Assembly: GCA_049273945.1 (NCBI GenBank)
Contig: JBASRS010000005.1
Location: 19,443-83,442 of the forward strand
DNA: 64,000 bases
Source: Acidiflorens sp049273945
GTDB lineage: Bacteria; Acidobacteriota; Terriglobia; Terriglobales; Acidobacteriaceae
Direction of reading: 5' to 3'
Of this stretch, positions 16,871 to 24,444 are shown piece after piece. Position 1 is the first letter of the stretch; each line of letters begins with the position of its first letter. A program made the translations under genes and the position numbers. Under the pieces are notes generated by a model. It was not told the origin of the DNA and searched no databases. It saw nothing but the letters and a program-made list of their open reading frames with translations.

Positions 16871-17866
16871 ATGTCAGCACAGTTCCACCTCCGCCTGACG
16901 ATTGCGTTCCTGCTGGGACTGTTTGTCGCCGCATTCTCCGGGACATCCTCTGCCCAAACCCTGGCCAAGCGCCTCATCCTCAAAGACGGCTCCTATCAGC
17001 TCGCCAGCCAGTACGAAATCAAGGGAGACCGCGTCCGCTACTACAGTGCCGAACGCGGTGAATGGGAGGAGGTGCCGAAATCGCTCATCGACTGGGACGC
17101 CACCGAGAAGTACGAGCAAGGCCGGTTGCAGGGCGCGCCTTCGCCCGAGGCGGTCGCGCTCGACAAAGAGATGGAAGCGGAACTCAAGGCTGAAGAGGCC
17201 CGCTCGCCCCAGGTCTCGCCGGGCCTGCGCCTGCCGCCCGAAGGCGGAGTCTTTCTGCTCGATACCTTTCAGAACCAGCCGCAACTTGACGAACTCCAGC
17301 AGTCGGGCGGCAAGCTGAACAAGAACACCAAGGCGAACATCCTGCGCGCCGCCATCAATCCCCTGGCCAGCGCCAAGCAGACCATCGAGCTCCCTGGGGT
17401 ACGCGCGAAGATTCAGTCCCACACCGGCGTGCCTGCGATCTACGTGAACATCGACGCCAGCCTGGAAGCGAGTGGCGGCACCACCGGAGCCCAGGGCGAG
17501 CCGCCGCCTCTCCCGCCCGCCGAGCGCTTCAAGATCATTCGCGCCGAGGTAAAGAATGGCAAGCGCATCGCTGGGGCAATCAAGATCGCGCCTTACGGCA
17601 AGGTCAAGGCGGACGAAAGATTTGTCCCTGCCACTGTGCAGGAGTTGAGCGGAGGCTGGGTCAAAGTCACGCCCCGGGAGCCTCTTCCCGCGGGCGAGTA
17701 TGCCATCGCCGAAATGCTCGGCAAAGAAGGTATGAACCTTTACGTCTGGGACTTCGGCGTGAATCCCTCGGCGCCGGCCAATGCCTTTGCCTGGAAACCG
17801 GACGCGAAAGAGGCCCAACAGAAGCCGGATCAGCCGGAAGAGTTGAAGAAGAGGGAAAAGCAGTAG
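16871..17866 (+). CDS. Secreted protein of unknown function (331 aa)
   Basis: No family recognised. Residues 1-28 form a signal peptide (LTIAFLLGLFVAAFSGTSSAQ). A short N-terminal unit, LILKDGSYQLASQYEIKGDR, then VRYYSAERGEWEEVP, resembles small beta domains often found in acidobacterial exported proteins. The body is soluble with a Pro-rich stretch (about 195-215) and the C-terminus is highly charged (Lys/Glu/Gln). The ATG at 16871 is chosen for the signal peptide; no Shine-Dalgarno site is evident. It is divergent from the hydrolase at 15783-16655. Confidence 0.8.
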   Translation: MSAQFHLRLTIAFLLGLFVAAFSGTSSAQTLAKRLILKDGSYQLASQYEIKGDRVRYYSAERGEWEEVPKSLIDWDATEKYEQGRLQGAPSPEAVALDKEMEAELKAEEARSPQVSPGLRLPPEGGVFLLDTFQNQPQLDELQQSGGKLNKNTKANILRAAINPLASAKQTIELPGVRAKIQSHTGVPAIYVNIDASLEASGGTTGAQGEPPPLPPAERFKIIRAEVKNGKRIAGAIKIAPYGKVKADERFVPATVQELSGGWVKVTPREPLPAGEYAIAEMLGKEGMNLYVWDFGVNPSAPANAFAWKPDAKEAQQKPDQPEELKKREKQ

Positions 17867-17983
17867 CTGGTTCGTGGTTAGCCGGGAGTCTTTACCCCCG
17901 TCCACGGCACCTCCGAAGCCGTCCATCTAGAGCCGACTTTTGGGACCAATTCCAGTTACTTTTTGGCTACTTGCGTGGATCCC

Positions 17984-18404
17984 ATGAACAGCATTGACCA
18001 CCGCTATGCCGGCAATCTCGATGTGCAAAGTGTCATCGAACTCTACAACGCCTCCGGCTTAGGAGAGCGCCGTTCCAGTCGATGATCCAAAAATCTTCGC
18101 GGACATGCTGCGGCACGCCAACCTCACGGTCACTGCTTGGGACGGAAACCTGCTCATCGGCATCGCGCGAACGCTGACCGATTTTTCTTATGTCGGATAT
18201 CTTTCGGACCTGGCGGTTCGCCGCTCGCACCAGAAACTCGGTGTCGGAATCGAACTGATCCAGAAGACGCGGGAAAAGATGGGGCCGCGTTCCATGCTGG
18301 TGCTGCTCTCGGCACCCCAGGCAGTCGAGTACTATCCACGGGTTGGATTCACGCAGCATCCGAGCGCGTGGGTTTTGAAGGCCGGGGAGCCCTTTCCTAG
18401 GTAG
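17984..18404 (+). pseudogene. GNAT-family N-acetyltransferase disrupted by a frameshift
   Basis: The first part (from ATG 17984: MNSIDHRYAGNLDVQSVIEL, then YNASGLGERR) runs into a stop near 18083. The rest of a GNAT domain continues in another frame (PVDDPKIFADMLRHANLTV, then IGIARTLTDFSYVGYLSDLA, GVGIELIQKTREKMG, YYPRVGFTQHPSAW). Removing one T from GTTCC at 18072-18076 rejoins them as GERR-PVDDP, as in intact relatives. The acetyl-CoA-binding segment is complete in the second part, which by itself could start at ATG 18105. Either a recent inactivation or a sequence error. Confidence 0.8.
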
Positions 18405-18440
18405 CGTGAGAGTTGCGAGCTTCGCGCGGAAACTTCCCAG

Positions 18441-19133
18441 CTAACGGGAAACACGCACTTTGGGGGAATGCGACGCGTCCGGGAACGTGAGCGTGACCAG
18501 CGCGGATTCGCGCACGTTGCCGACCAGCGCGGGACGGAAGCACGCGATGCAGGTGCCGCCCCCGTGGCGAACGCTGGGATAGACCACGCCCGCCGACCCT
18601 CGATTCAGTAATTGGCGGCCCAGGCGTTGCGAAGCGCGATAGCTGTCGGGCTGCAGATACTTTTTGTGGGCGGCATCGCCACGCAGATCGTGGAAGTCGG
18701 CCCGGAAGTCGGCCAGATACTCGCGGTAGGTGACCCTTTCTTGCTCCTGCCAATTAATCTCACGCAGCCATTCGGAATAGTGAAAGGCAACTTCCGCCTG
18801 CGCGGTCTTCATAGAAAAACTCGCATACCAGACGCCCCGGTCGGACGCGTTGAAGCGGCTGCCGTGCGGCTGCGCATGAGTGAAAGCGGCATTGATGATG
18901 TGGTAATGGGGCACGCCAAACACCAGCTCGTGGACCGTAATTCCAGGCAGGAGGTTAGCTTCGCCCGCCAGTCGTTCGTTGGTGGCGTCGTCGAGCTGGT
19001 ACAAGTGCGCCATTTGCGCAGGAGGGAGGCCGAGCCGCGATAGCACACTTTCGCCCTCTTCGAAGAAACGATTCGGGATGAGCCGGCGCGTGTCGTCTTG
19101 CTCGAGATGGGTGGTCTTGGGCGGCACTGGCAT
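18441..19133 (-). CDS. RES-domain toxin (NAD-targeting family)
   Basis: A 230-residue RES-domain protein. Characterised members of this family (ART-fold) degrade NAD+ and act as toxins in RES-Xre type II systems. Conserved segments visible: SRFNASDRGVWYASFSMKTAQAEVAFHYSEW (the RES core, positions about 90-120), ADFRADFHDLRG, and the C-terminal QRLGRQLLNRGSAGVVYPSV followed by GGGTCIACFRPALV. It follows the MbcA/ParS-type antitoxin on the same strand but is separated from it by 106 bp containing a strong hairpin, whereas such pairs usually abut or overlap. The start ATG has only weak GAAGA upstream, fitting low toxin translation. Confidence 0.88.
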   Translation of the reverse strand: MPVPPKTTHLEQDDTRRLIPNRFFEEGESVLSRLGLPPAQMAHLYQLDDATNERLAGEANLLPGITVHELVFGVPHYHIINAAFTHAQPHGSRFNASDRGVWYASFSMKTAQAEVAFHYSEWLREINWQEQERVTYREYLADFRADFHDLRGDAAHKKYLQPDSYRASQRLGRQLLNRGSAGVVYPSVRHGGGTCIACFRPALVGNVRESALVTLTFPDASHSPKVRVSR

Positions 19134-19148
19134 TCTTCAAAAGCGTTT

Positions 19149-19223
19149 AACCGCAGAGATCGCGGAGTTCGCAGAGATTTTCTGATCGTTTTTTTCTCGG
19201 CTGCTTCTGCGAGCTCTGCGGTT
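19149..19223. repeat. Hairpin repeat lying between antitoxin and toxin genes
   Basis: AACCGCAGAG (19149-19158) pairs with CTCTGCGGTT (19214-19223), with a second inner pairing CGCAGA (19170-19175) and TCTGCG (19206-19211). The left arm has the 9-bp steps CGCAGAGAT, CGCGGAGTT, CGCAGAGAT seen in the other members of this family. It starts 17 bases after the antitoxin stop and could end or attenuate transcription before the toxin. Confidence 0.75.
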
Positions 19224-19239
19224 CAATGCTGTTTGACCG

Positions 19240-19692
19240 CTACGACCCACCCCGCCGCGCGTCCAGCAACTGGCGCACCCGCAGCATCGAGGGCACTCCG
19301 CCCTTGCGCATGTAGGCCAGCGGAGACTCACCGGCGAAAATCGGATTCGCGTTCGGCAATTGCACCCAGGCATCCGCCAGCCGGGTACTGTAGAGAATAT
19401 TCAGCGCCTTGAAGATGCCGACCAGCAGGGAAATGCGGGTGAGTTTGTCCTGGTCCAGGGTCTTCGAGATGCTGCGTTTGAGCTGGTAGAACGAACCGTT
19501 TGAGATGCCGCCGAGCAGGCTGCGGGCGTCCTCGTCGCGGAGTTTCCAGTGGGCGGCCAGGCTGAAGAAGGCGCGGCTGGCCGCCGGACTGAGCTTTTCC
19601 TGAACCGCTTTGCTGGAAAGGTCAACGGGCCGGTCCCAGGCGGTTCCAGGGATGCGCACACTCGAGGCGCCCAGGGCAGCTTCTCCAAACAT
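19240..19692 (-). CDS. Xre/MbcA/ParS-type antitoxin of the RES module
   Basis: A 150-residue antitoxin. The N-terminal two thirds is helical and DNA-binding-like (SPAASRAFFSLAAHWKLRDE, ARSLLGGISNGSFYQLKRS). The C-terminal DUF2384 toxin-binding region has the diagnostic ADAWVQLPNANPIFAGESPL and YMRKGGVPSMLRVRQLLD. It precedes the RES toxin and is expected to bind it and to repress the module. The start codon at 19692 lies inside a 40-bp operator-like inverted repeat, with a consensus promoter directly in front and no Shine-Dalgarno site, so a leaderless mRNA is likely. Confidence 0.88.
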   Translation of the reverse strand: MFGEAALGASSVRIPGTAWDRPVDLSSKAVQEKLSPAASRAFFSLAAHWKLRDEDARSLLGGISNGSFYQLKRSISKTLDQDKLTRISLLVGIFKALNILYSTRLADAWVQLPNANPIFAGESPLAYMRKGGVPSMLRVRQLLDARRGGS

Positions 19693-19727
19693 GGAAGTAA
19701 TATATTACGTATTTGGAGAATCGTCAA
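19681..19727 (-). promoter_or_regulatory. Promoter and operator of the RES-Xre module
   Basis: On the minus strand TTGACG (19727-19722) and TATATT (19704-19699) are separated by exactly 17 bp, and the -10 box ends six bases before the ATG at 19692, so transcription should start at the initiation codon. Perfect inverted repeats TTCTCCAAA (19681-19689) and TTTGGAGAA (19712-19720), plus the palindrome GTAATATATTAC (19697-19708), overlie promoter and start codon. This is an excellent candidate autoregulatory operator. Confidence 0.75.
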
Positions 19728-19738
19728 TAGCCCGCCGG

Positions 19739-20536
19739 TTACCGGCAGAAACGCTGCAGTTTCGGCGGAGGCGGAGTCGGGAACTCGTTGAGTTCGCCCT
19801 CCCAGCCGGTGCATCCGCGGGAAGTGACGGCACGGATGACGGTCTGTTCCAGTTCACGTGCTTTACCCTTGGCTTCGGCAACTTGGGCGGTGGAGAGAAA
19901 GCCTCCTCCATCGAGTTCAGCCAAGGCGCGCTGGGCAACCGAATAGCCGGCGTCGAGCGCCACCACGAACCAGACATAAGCATTGAAGCGGTCGAGTTCA
20001 ATCCCGCGGCCGTCCTTCAAAGCCTTCGCGTAGTAGTACTGCGCCGGCGGCAGGCCCTGATCAGCGGCGATCTTGAACATCGCCGGGGCTTTCGCGTAGT
20101 CGCGGTCGGCCAGGATACGCGCCAGGTAATAGGCTGCGAAAGGGTTGCCTTGATCGGTTGCCTGCTTCAGCCATTTTTGGGCGGCGCTTAAGTCTTGCTG
20201 GATGCCCCCACCATTGAAGTAACTCCGGCCGAGCATCCATTGCGCCAGCACGTCACCCTGATTGGCAGCCTTGCGATACCAGTCGACGGCCTGGCTTTGG
20301 CTGCCAGCGGTTATCGTCCCGGTCTCGTAGAAGTAACCCAGAGCGACCTGAGCCGGACCATAGCCGAGTTCGGCCGAGCGGCGGAAGTACTCGATGGCGT
20401 CACGGTCGTTGCGCGACAGGCCAGCGCCGGAAATAGCGTCCATGCCGCGTTCGTAGAGCGCTTCGGGAGAAGTGCTCTGGGCGAACGTGAGCGCGCTGAT
20501 CAGAAGGACGAAGACTGCGAGAATGGTTCGACGCAT
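19739..20536 (-). CDS. Secreted Sel1-repeat protein
   Basis: A 265-residue exported protein with a signal peptide at 1-20 (ILAVFVLLISALTFAQ). Four or five Sel1-like TPR repeats follow: AIEYFRRSAELGYGPAQVAL, AVDWYRKAANQGDVLAQWML, AQKWLKQATDQGNPFAAYYL, PAMFKIAADQGLPPAQYYYA and AYVWFVVALDAGYSVAQRAL. These repeats mediate protein-protein contacts; the partner is unknown. The last 60 residues are non-repetitive and Pro-rich. ATG 20536 is chosen over an upstream ATG because the signal peptide starts there. Confidence 0.88.
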   Translation of the reverse strand: MRRTILAVFVLLISALTFAQSTSPEALYERGMDAISGAGLSRNDRDAIEYFRRSAELGYGPAQVALGYFYETGTITAGSQSQAVDWYRKAANQGDVLAQWMLGRSYFNGGGIQQDLSAAQKWLKQATDQGNPFAAYYLARILADRDYAKAPAMFKIAADQGLPPAQYYYAKALKDGRGIELDRFNAYVWFVVALDAGYSVAQRALAELDGGGFLSTAQVAEAKGKARELEQTVIRAVTSRGCTGWEGELNEFPTPPPPKLQRFCR

Positions 20537-20725
20537 GGTGGATGCTCCACGACAAGTATAAGAAAGCATGATGCTGCCGGGTCAGTTACGAAGGTTCGGT
20601 GGCGAAGTGTGTCAAAAGCCGATGGCCACTTGCTGACCTTGCGGACAATATGGGAGGGGCGGGTATTTCGCCTCCTTTTGTTGGTTCTTGGCGCACTTTG
20701 GATTGCTGTCGCGCTTCGCGGGACT

Positions 20726-20748
20726 GGACAGCCGAGGGGCGGCTGTCC
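20726..20748. repeat. GGACAGCCG hairpin adjoining the aminotransferase stop
   Basis: GGACAGCCG (20726-20734) and CGGCTGTCC (20740-20748) form a perfect 9-bp stem ending immediately before the stop codon of the minus-strand gene (20749-20751). It is the inverse copy of the hairpin at 381-402, including the flanking CCCTACG. Confidence 0.7.
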
Positions 20749-21957
20749 CTACGGGTACCGTTCGCGCAGGAAGTCGCCAATCGCGCTGTAAGCGCTCGTC
20801 AGCGTTTTTTCATCCGGCAAGAACACGATCCGAAAGTGCTGTGTTCCCGGACGCTGGCCGAAACCGGAGCCATGCACCACCATCACATGCTTCTGGCGGA
20901 TGAGCTCCGTGACGAAGACATCATCGCCTTCCGGGATGTCGAGCGATGGATACGCATAGAAGGCGCCGCGCGGGGCCACGCAGCTGACGCGCGCAGTCTC
21001 GGCGCACCACTTCATGGTCAGATCGCGGCGCGAGCGCAGCTTGCGCTTGACTTCGAGCAGGTGGTCCTGTGGGCCTTCGAGCGCGGGCTTGATGGCGTAC
21101 TGCTCAGGATGATTGGCGCACAGCCGGGCGCGCAGAAGTTTGTTGACGCCTTCCAGGTAGGGCTTGATCACGGCCGCTTCGCCGCTGGCAATGCCCCATC
21201 CGATGCGCCATCCCGGGGCGAGATAATTTTTCGACAGGCCGCCGAAGGTGATGACGGGAACGTCGGGCGCGGCGGCGGCCATCGCGACATGGGGGTCGTC
21301 GTCGATGATGAGCTTGTCGTAGATTTCATCGGCGAAGATGACGAGGTTGTGCTGGCGCGCGAGGTCGGCAATCTGCTCGAGCATTTTCCGGGTGCAGACT
21401 GAGCCGGTGGGATTGTTGGGATTGATGAGCACGATCCCGCGGGTACGCGGCGTGATCTTCTTTTTCAGATCGTCGAGATCGGGCTGCCAGCCATCTTCTT
21501 CGTTCAGGTAATAGGTGTTGAGGCCGACTCCGAGCTTGGCCAGAACGGCGGAGTAAAGCGGATAGTCGGGGCAGGGGGTCAGCAGGTTGTCACCGGGGTT
21601 GAGGAGCGCGGCCAGGCAGATATCGACCGTTTCGCTTACGCCGGAGGTGACGAAAACGTCTTGAATGCTGGTGATGCCCTTGCGGGCGGCTTCGCCGCGA
21701 ATTGCGTCCAGGGCTTCTTTGACACCGGACGACGGAGCGTAGCCGTTCTTGCCGTCGCGCATGGCTTTGTGGACGGCTTCGATCAGGTGCGCGGGGGTGG
21801 CGAAGTCGAAAGTGATAGGGTCGCCGATGTTCAGCGGCAGGATCTTGTGTCCCAGCTTGGCGACTTCATCGGCGACACCAGCCAAGTCACGGATGGCGTA
21901 GCGGACATTTTCCAGGCGGGAAGCCGGGGTAATTTCGCGGATCTGCGTCAGGGACAT
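20749..21957 (-). CDS. Pyridoxal-phosphate aminotransferase, AlaA-like (class I/II)
   Basis: A 402-residue cytosolic fold-type I aminotransferase. The PLP lysine is in FGGLSKNYLAPGWRIGW; the aspartate contacting the pyridine nitrogen is in VIFADEIYDKLI; NPNNPTGSVC and the arginine-bearing HFRIVFLP complete the site. Overall length and the N-terminal RYAIRDLAGVADEVAKLG resemble the alanine/glutamate-pyruvate aminotransferase AlaA group, but aspartate-type specificity cannot be excluded. GGGAG precedes ATG 21957. Confidence 0.9.
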   Translation of the reverse strand: MSLTQIREITPASRLENVRYAIRDLAGVADEVAKLGHKILPLNIGDPITFDFATPAHLIEAVHKAMRDGKNGYAPSSGVKEALDAIRGEAARKGITSIQDVFVTSGVSETVDICLAALLNPGDNLLTPCPDYPLYSAVLAKLGVGLNTYYLNEEDGWQPDLDDLKKKITPRTRGIVLINPNNPTGSVCTRKMLEQIADLARQHNLVIFADEIYDKLIIDDDPHVAMAAAAPDVPVITFGGLSKNYLAPGWRIGWGIASGEAAVIKPYLEGVNKLLRARLCANHPEQYAIKPALEGPQDHLLEVKRKLRSRRDLTMKWCAETARVSCVAPRGAFYAYPSLDIPEGDDVFVTELIRQKHVMVVHGSGFGQRPGTQHFRIVFLPDEKTLTSAYSAIGDFLRERYP

Positions 21958-22024
21958 GCCAGTCGCTCCCTTTTCGCTCAGATTGTACAGGAGCCGGCGG
22001 CGGCCAACGGCGTCCTTCCAGCAG

Positions 22025-22420
22025 TTAGGGGGTGTTTGGTGAGTCCTGATTGAAGCGGACCTGGATTTCCTCGGTTGTTTCCACGGCGGCCGGTGCAAAC
22101 GTCCACTTCGCCACCGCCTTGGTCGCGCTCTCGGAAAAAATTGCGTTACCGCCGAGCAGTTCGATCCTGGTCACGTTCCCGCTTGGAGACACGGTTACTC
22201 TCAAGCGAACCAGCCCTCCCAGATGGGCGGCCCGCATGGTCATGGGATAATCGGGCTTCACCTTCTGCACCACTCGGCGCGGGGGTTTCTCGGCCTTCTG
22301 TGCATGCGCTGCGGGAAGTAGCGCAGGAGCAAGGAAGAGAGCAAGAGCGGCCAGGGAACCGACGATTGCAGTGCTCCATTTCTCGCGGAAGGAGCAATCG
22401 CGGACGACTTCTTGTGCCAC
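22025..22420 (-). CDS. Exported TonB C-terminal-domain protein
   Basis: A 131-residue protein with a hydrophobic leader (TAIVGSLAALALFLAPALLPAAHAQ) and a TonB_C domain: VKPDYPMTMRAAHLGGLVRL, VTVSPSGNVTRIELLGGN, ATKAVAKWTFAPA. It lacks the Pro-rich periplasm-spanning arm of true TonB, so it is probably a free periplasmic TonB-like domain. The GTG at 22420 with a G-rich stretch upstream is preferred because the leader then starts near the N-terminus; an ATG at 22510 would add 30 residues of unlikely composition. A paralogue lies at 40550-40903. Confidence 0.78.
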   Translation of the reverse strand: MAQEVVRDCSFREKWSTAIVGSLAALALFLAPALLPAAHAQKAEKPPRRVVQKVKPDYPMTMRAAHLGGLVRLRVTVSPSGNVTRIELLGGNAIFSESATKAVAKWTFAPAAVETTEEIQVRFNQDSPNTP

Positions 22421-22549
22421 TGTGTCCCCCCAAATCTGAAAACGGCAGTAGGGGACAACATAGGTGTCCGGTGAGACCCCCGGCAAGATTACGGATGTCA
22501 TTAGAAACACATCATTTTGCTAAAGTCGGCCGCCTCGGGGTCGAACCTG

Positions 22550-22577
22550 ACGGCTGAAAGCTGATGGCTAGTAGCTA
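22550..22577. repeat. Heptanucleotide array, 4 degenerate units (xxxGCTx)
   Basis: ACGGCTG, AAAGCTG, ATGGCTA, GTAGCTA in uninterrupted 7-bp register, between the TonB-like gene and the aldehyde dehydrogenase stop codon. Confidence 0.6.
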
Positions 22578-22587
22578 GCGCTGGCCT

Positions 22588-24126
22588 TTAATCCACCCGG
22601 TCGATCTGTGCTTTCTGCAGCGTGTCCGAATAATCCACGTACACCGCCTTCCACTGGGTATAGAAGTCGATCGCGCCGATACCGCCTTCGCGATGGCCGT
22701 TGCCGGTAGCCTTCACGCCGCCGAAGGGCAGGTGGACTTCCGCGCCGATGGTGGGAGCGTTGATGTACGTGATGCCGGCATCGAGATCGCGGATAGCGCT
22801 GAATGCCCGGTTCACGTCTTTGGTGTAGAGCGCCGACGACAGGCCGTACTCGATATTGTTGGCGATTTCGATGGCATCTTCGAGGTCGTCACACGGGATG
22901 ATCGCAACTACCGGGCCAAAGACTTCTTCCTGCGCGATGCGCATCTTGGGATCGACGTCGATGAAGACGGTCGGCTCGAGGAACCAGCCGTACTGGTACT
23001 CGCCTTTGTCGAGACGATTGCCGCCGCAGACCATCTTCGCGCCTTCCGCGTTCGCGATCTCAATGTAGTTCAGATCGGTCTTGAGCTGATTCTCGTTGAC
23101 CGCCGGGCCCATCTCGACGGTTTCGTCGAGCCCGTTGCCGATCCTGAGTTTCTTCGCACGCCCCACAAACTGATCGACGAACTCGCGGTACACGCCCTTT
23201 TGCACAATGATGCGGCTGGTGGCGGTGCAGCGCTGTCCAGTGGTGCCGAATGCGCCCCACAGTCCGCCTTCGATGGCCAGGTCGAGGTTGGCGTCGTCGA
23301 GGACGATCATGGGATTCTTGCCGCCCAGTTCGAGCGAGCAATGTTTGAAGCTCTTTGCGGCGGTCGCGCCGACGATCTTGCCCACGGCAGACGAACCAGT
23401 CAGTGAGATGGCGCGCACGGTCGGATGTTCTGTCAGCGGTGTGCCAACCTCGGAACCAAATCCGGTCACGATGTTGATGACGCCCTTGGGCACGCCAGCG
23501 TCGGTCAGCGCCTGTACCAGGTTGAAGGTCGAGAGCGGAGTATCCTGTGCGGGTTTGATCACGCAGGCGTTGCCGCAGACGATCGCCGGCAGCAGCTTCC
23601 AGGAGGGAATCGCCATCGGGAAATTCCAGGGTGTGATCATGCCGCAGACACCAATTGGCTGCCGGACGGCCATGGCGAACTTGTTGGGGAGTTCCGAGGG
23701 CACAGTGGGGCCGAACATGCGCCGGCCCTCGCCAGCGTTGTAGTAAGCGGCGTCAATCGCTTCCTGGACGTCGCCGCGCGTCTCTTTTAGCACTTTGCCC
23801 ATTTCGCGGGTCATGTCGCGGGCGTGATCTTCCTTGCGCTCGATCAGGATCTCGGCTGCCCGGAAGACCATCTCGGCGCGTCTCGGGGCCGGCACCAGAC
23901 GCCATTTGGCGAAGGCACGCTTGGCGGCGTCCACGGCGCCGTCCACGTCGGCCTTATTCGAGCGCTGGAAGATCGCGACCACTTCGCGGTTGTCGGCCGG
24001 GTTGCGGTCTTCGAAAGTCTGTCCGCTCTGCGACTCGACCCACGCGCCGTCAATGAAGTTCTTGAAAACGCGGGTTCTGGTGGTGCCGCCCAGTATTGCC
24101 GGGCCGGTCAGGGTATCGGTCGCCAT
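22588..24126 (-). CDS. Aldehyde dehydrogenase family protein
   Basis: A 512-residue NAD(P)-dependent aldehyde dehydrogenase. Visible are the cofactor and active-site segments PWNFPMAIPSWKLLPAI, the general-base Glu in LELGGKNPMIVLDDANLD, the nucleophile Cys in GTTGQRCTATSR, and EEVFGPVVAIIP. The end INAPTIGAEVHLPFGGVKATG followed by GNGHREGG is shared with alpha-aminoadipic-semialdehyde and alpha-ketoglutaric-semialdehyde dehydrogenase groups, so a semialdehyde substrate is more likely than a simple aldehyde. It is alone on its strand; a hairpin repeat lies upstream. Confidence 0.9.
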   Translation of the reverse strand: MATDTLTGPAILGGTTRTRVFKNFIDGAWVESQSGQTFEDRNPADNREVVAIFQRSNKADVDGAVDAAKRAFAKWRLVPAPRRAEMVFRAAEILIERKEDHARDMTREMGKVLKETRGDVQEAIDAAYYNAGEGRRMFGPTVPSELPNKFAMAVRQPIGVCGMITPWNFPMAIPSWKLLPAIVCGNACVIKPAQDTPLSTFNLVQALTDAGVPKGVINIVTGFGSEVGTPLTEHPTVRAISLTGSSAVGKIVGATAAKSFKHCSLELGGKNPMIVLDDANLDLAIEGGLWGAFGTTGQRCTATSRIIVQKGVYREFVDQFVGRAKKLRIGNGLDETVEMGPAVNENQLKTDLNYIEIANAEGAKMVCGGNRLDKGEYQYGWFLEPTVFIDVDPKMRIAQEEVFGPVVAIIPCDDLEDAIEIANNIEYGLSSALYTKDVNRAFSAIRDLDAGITYINAPTIGAEVHLPFGGVKATGNGHREGGIGAIDFYTQWKAVYVDYSDTLQKAQIDRVD

Positions 24127-24200
24127 AAAGCCTCCTGGGAACAGTGCAGATCCTCCATGCTAACAACCGGGGTGGAAGGCGGGCAAGGAGGGCTTATGTA

Positions 24201-24309
24201 GGGCCCGGTCTCTGACCCGGCCAGGCCGAGCGAAGCTCGGCAGCAGTTTCCCCCCCAACCCCAAGAACCGATGGCCCTCCGGGCCTGACCGGGTCAGAGA
24301 CCGGGTCCC
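24201..24309. repeat. 109-bp inverted-repeat element between divergent genes
   Basis: GGGCCCGGTCTCTGACCCGG (24201-24220) is answered by CCGGGTCAGAGACCGGGT plus CCC (24289-24309), about 20 bp with one extra base. Inside is a hairpin GCCGAGC-gaa-GCTCGGC (24225-24241). It occupies a third of the 318-bp gap between aldehyde dehydrogenase and the FecR gene; nothing else recognisable is in that gap. Confidence 0.7.
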
Positions 24310-24444
24310 ACACGTTCACCAACTCACTTTCGTAACCCCACCCCACCCCGACCCAAGTTTAATACCCGTCCCAGCAGGGATATGATTGTCATTAGTTGAA
24401 AATTACCCATATTCTCAGAACTTTGAAAAAGGTTCGCGGGGCTC

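Noticed and set aside
16874..17926. 350-codon frame opposite the secreted protein at 16871-17866
   Set aside because: The plus-strand product has a signal peptide and normal composition; the minus-strand frame is an Arg/Leu/Gly-rich shadow.
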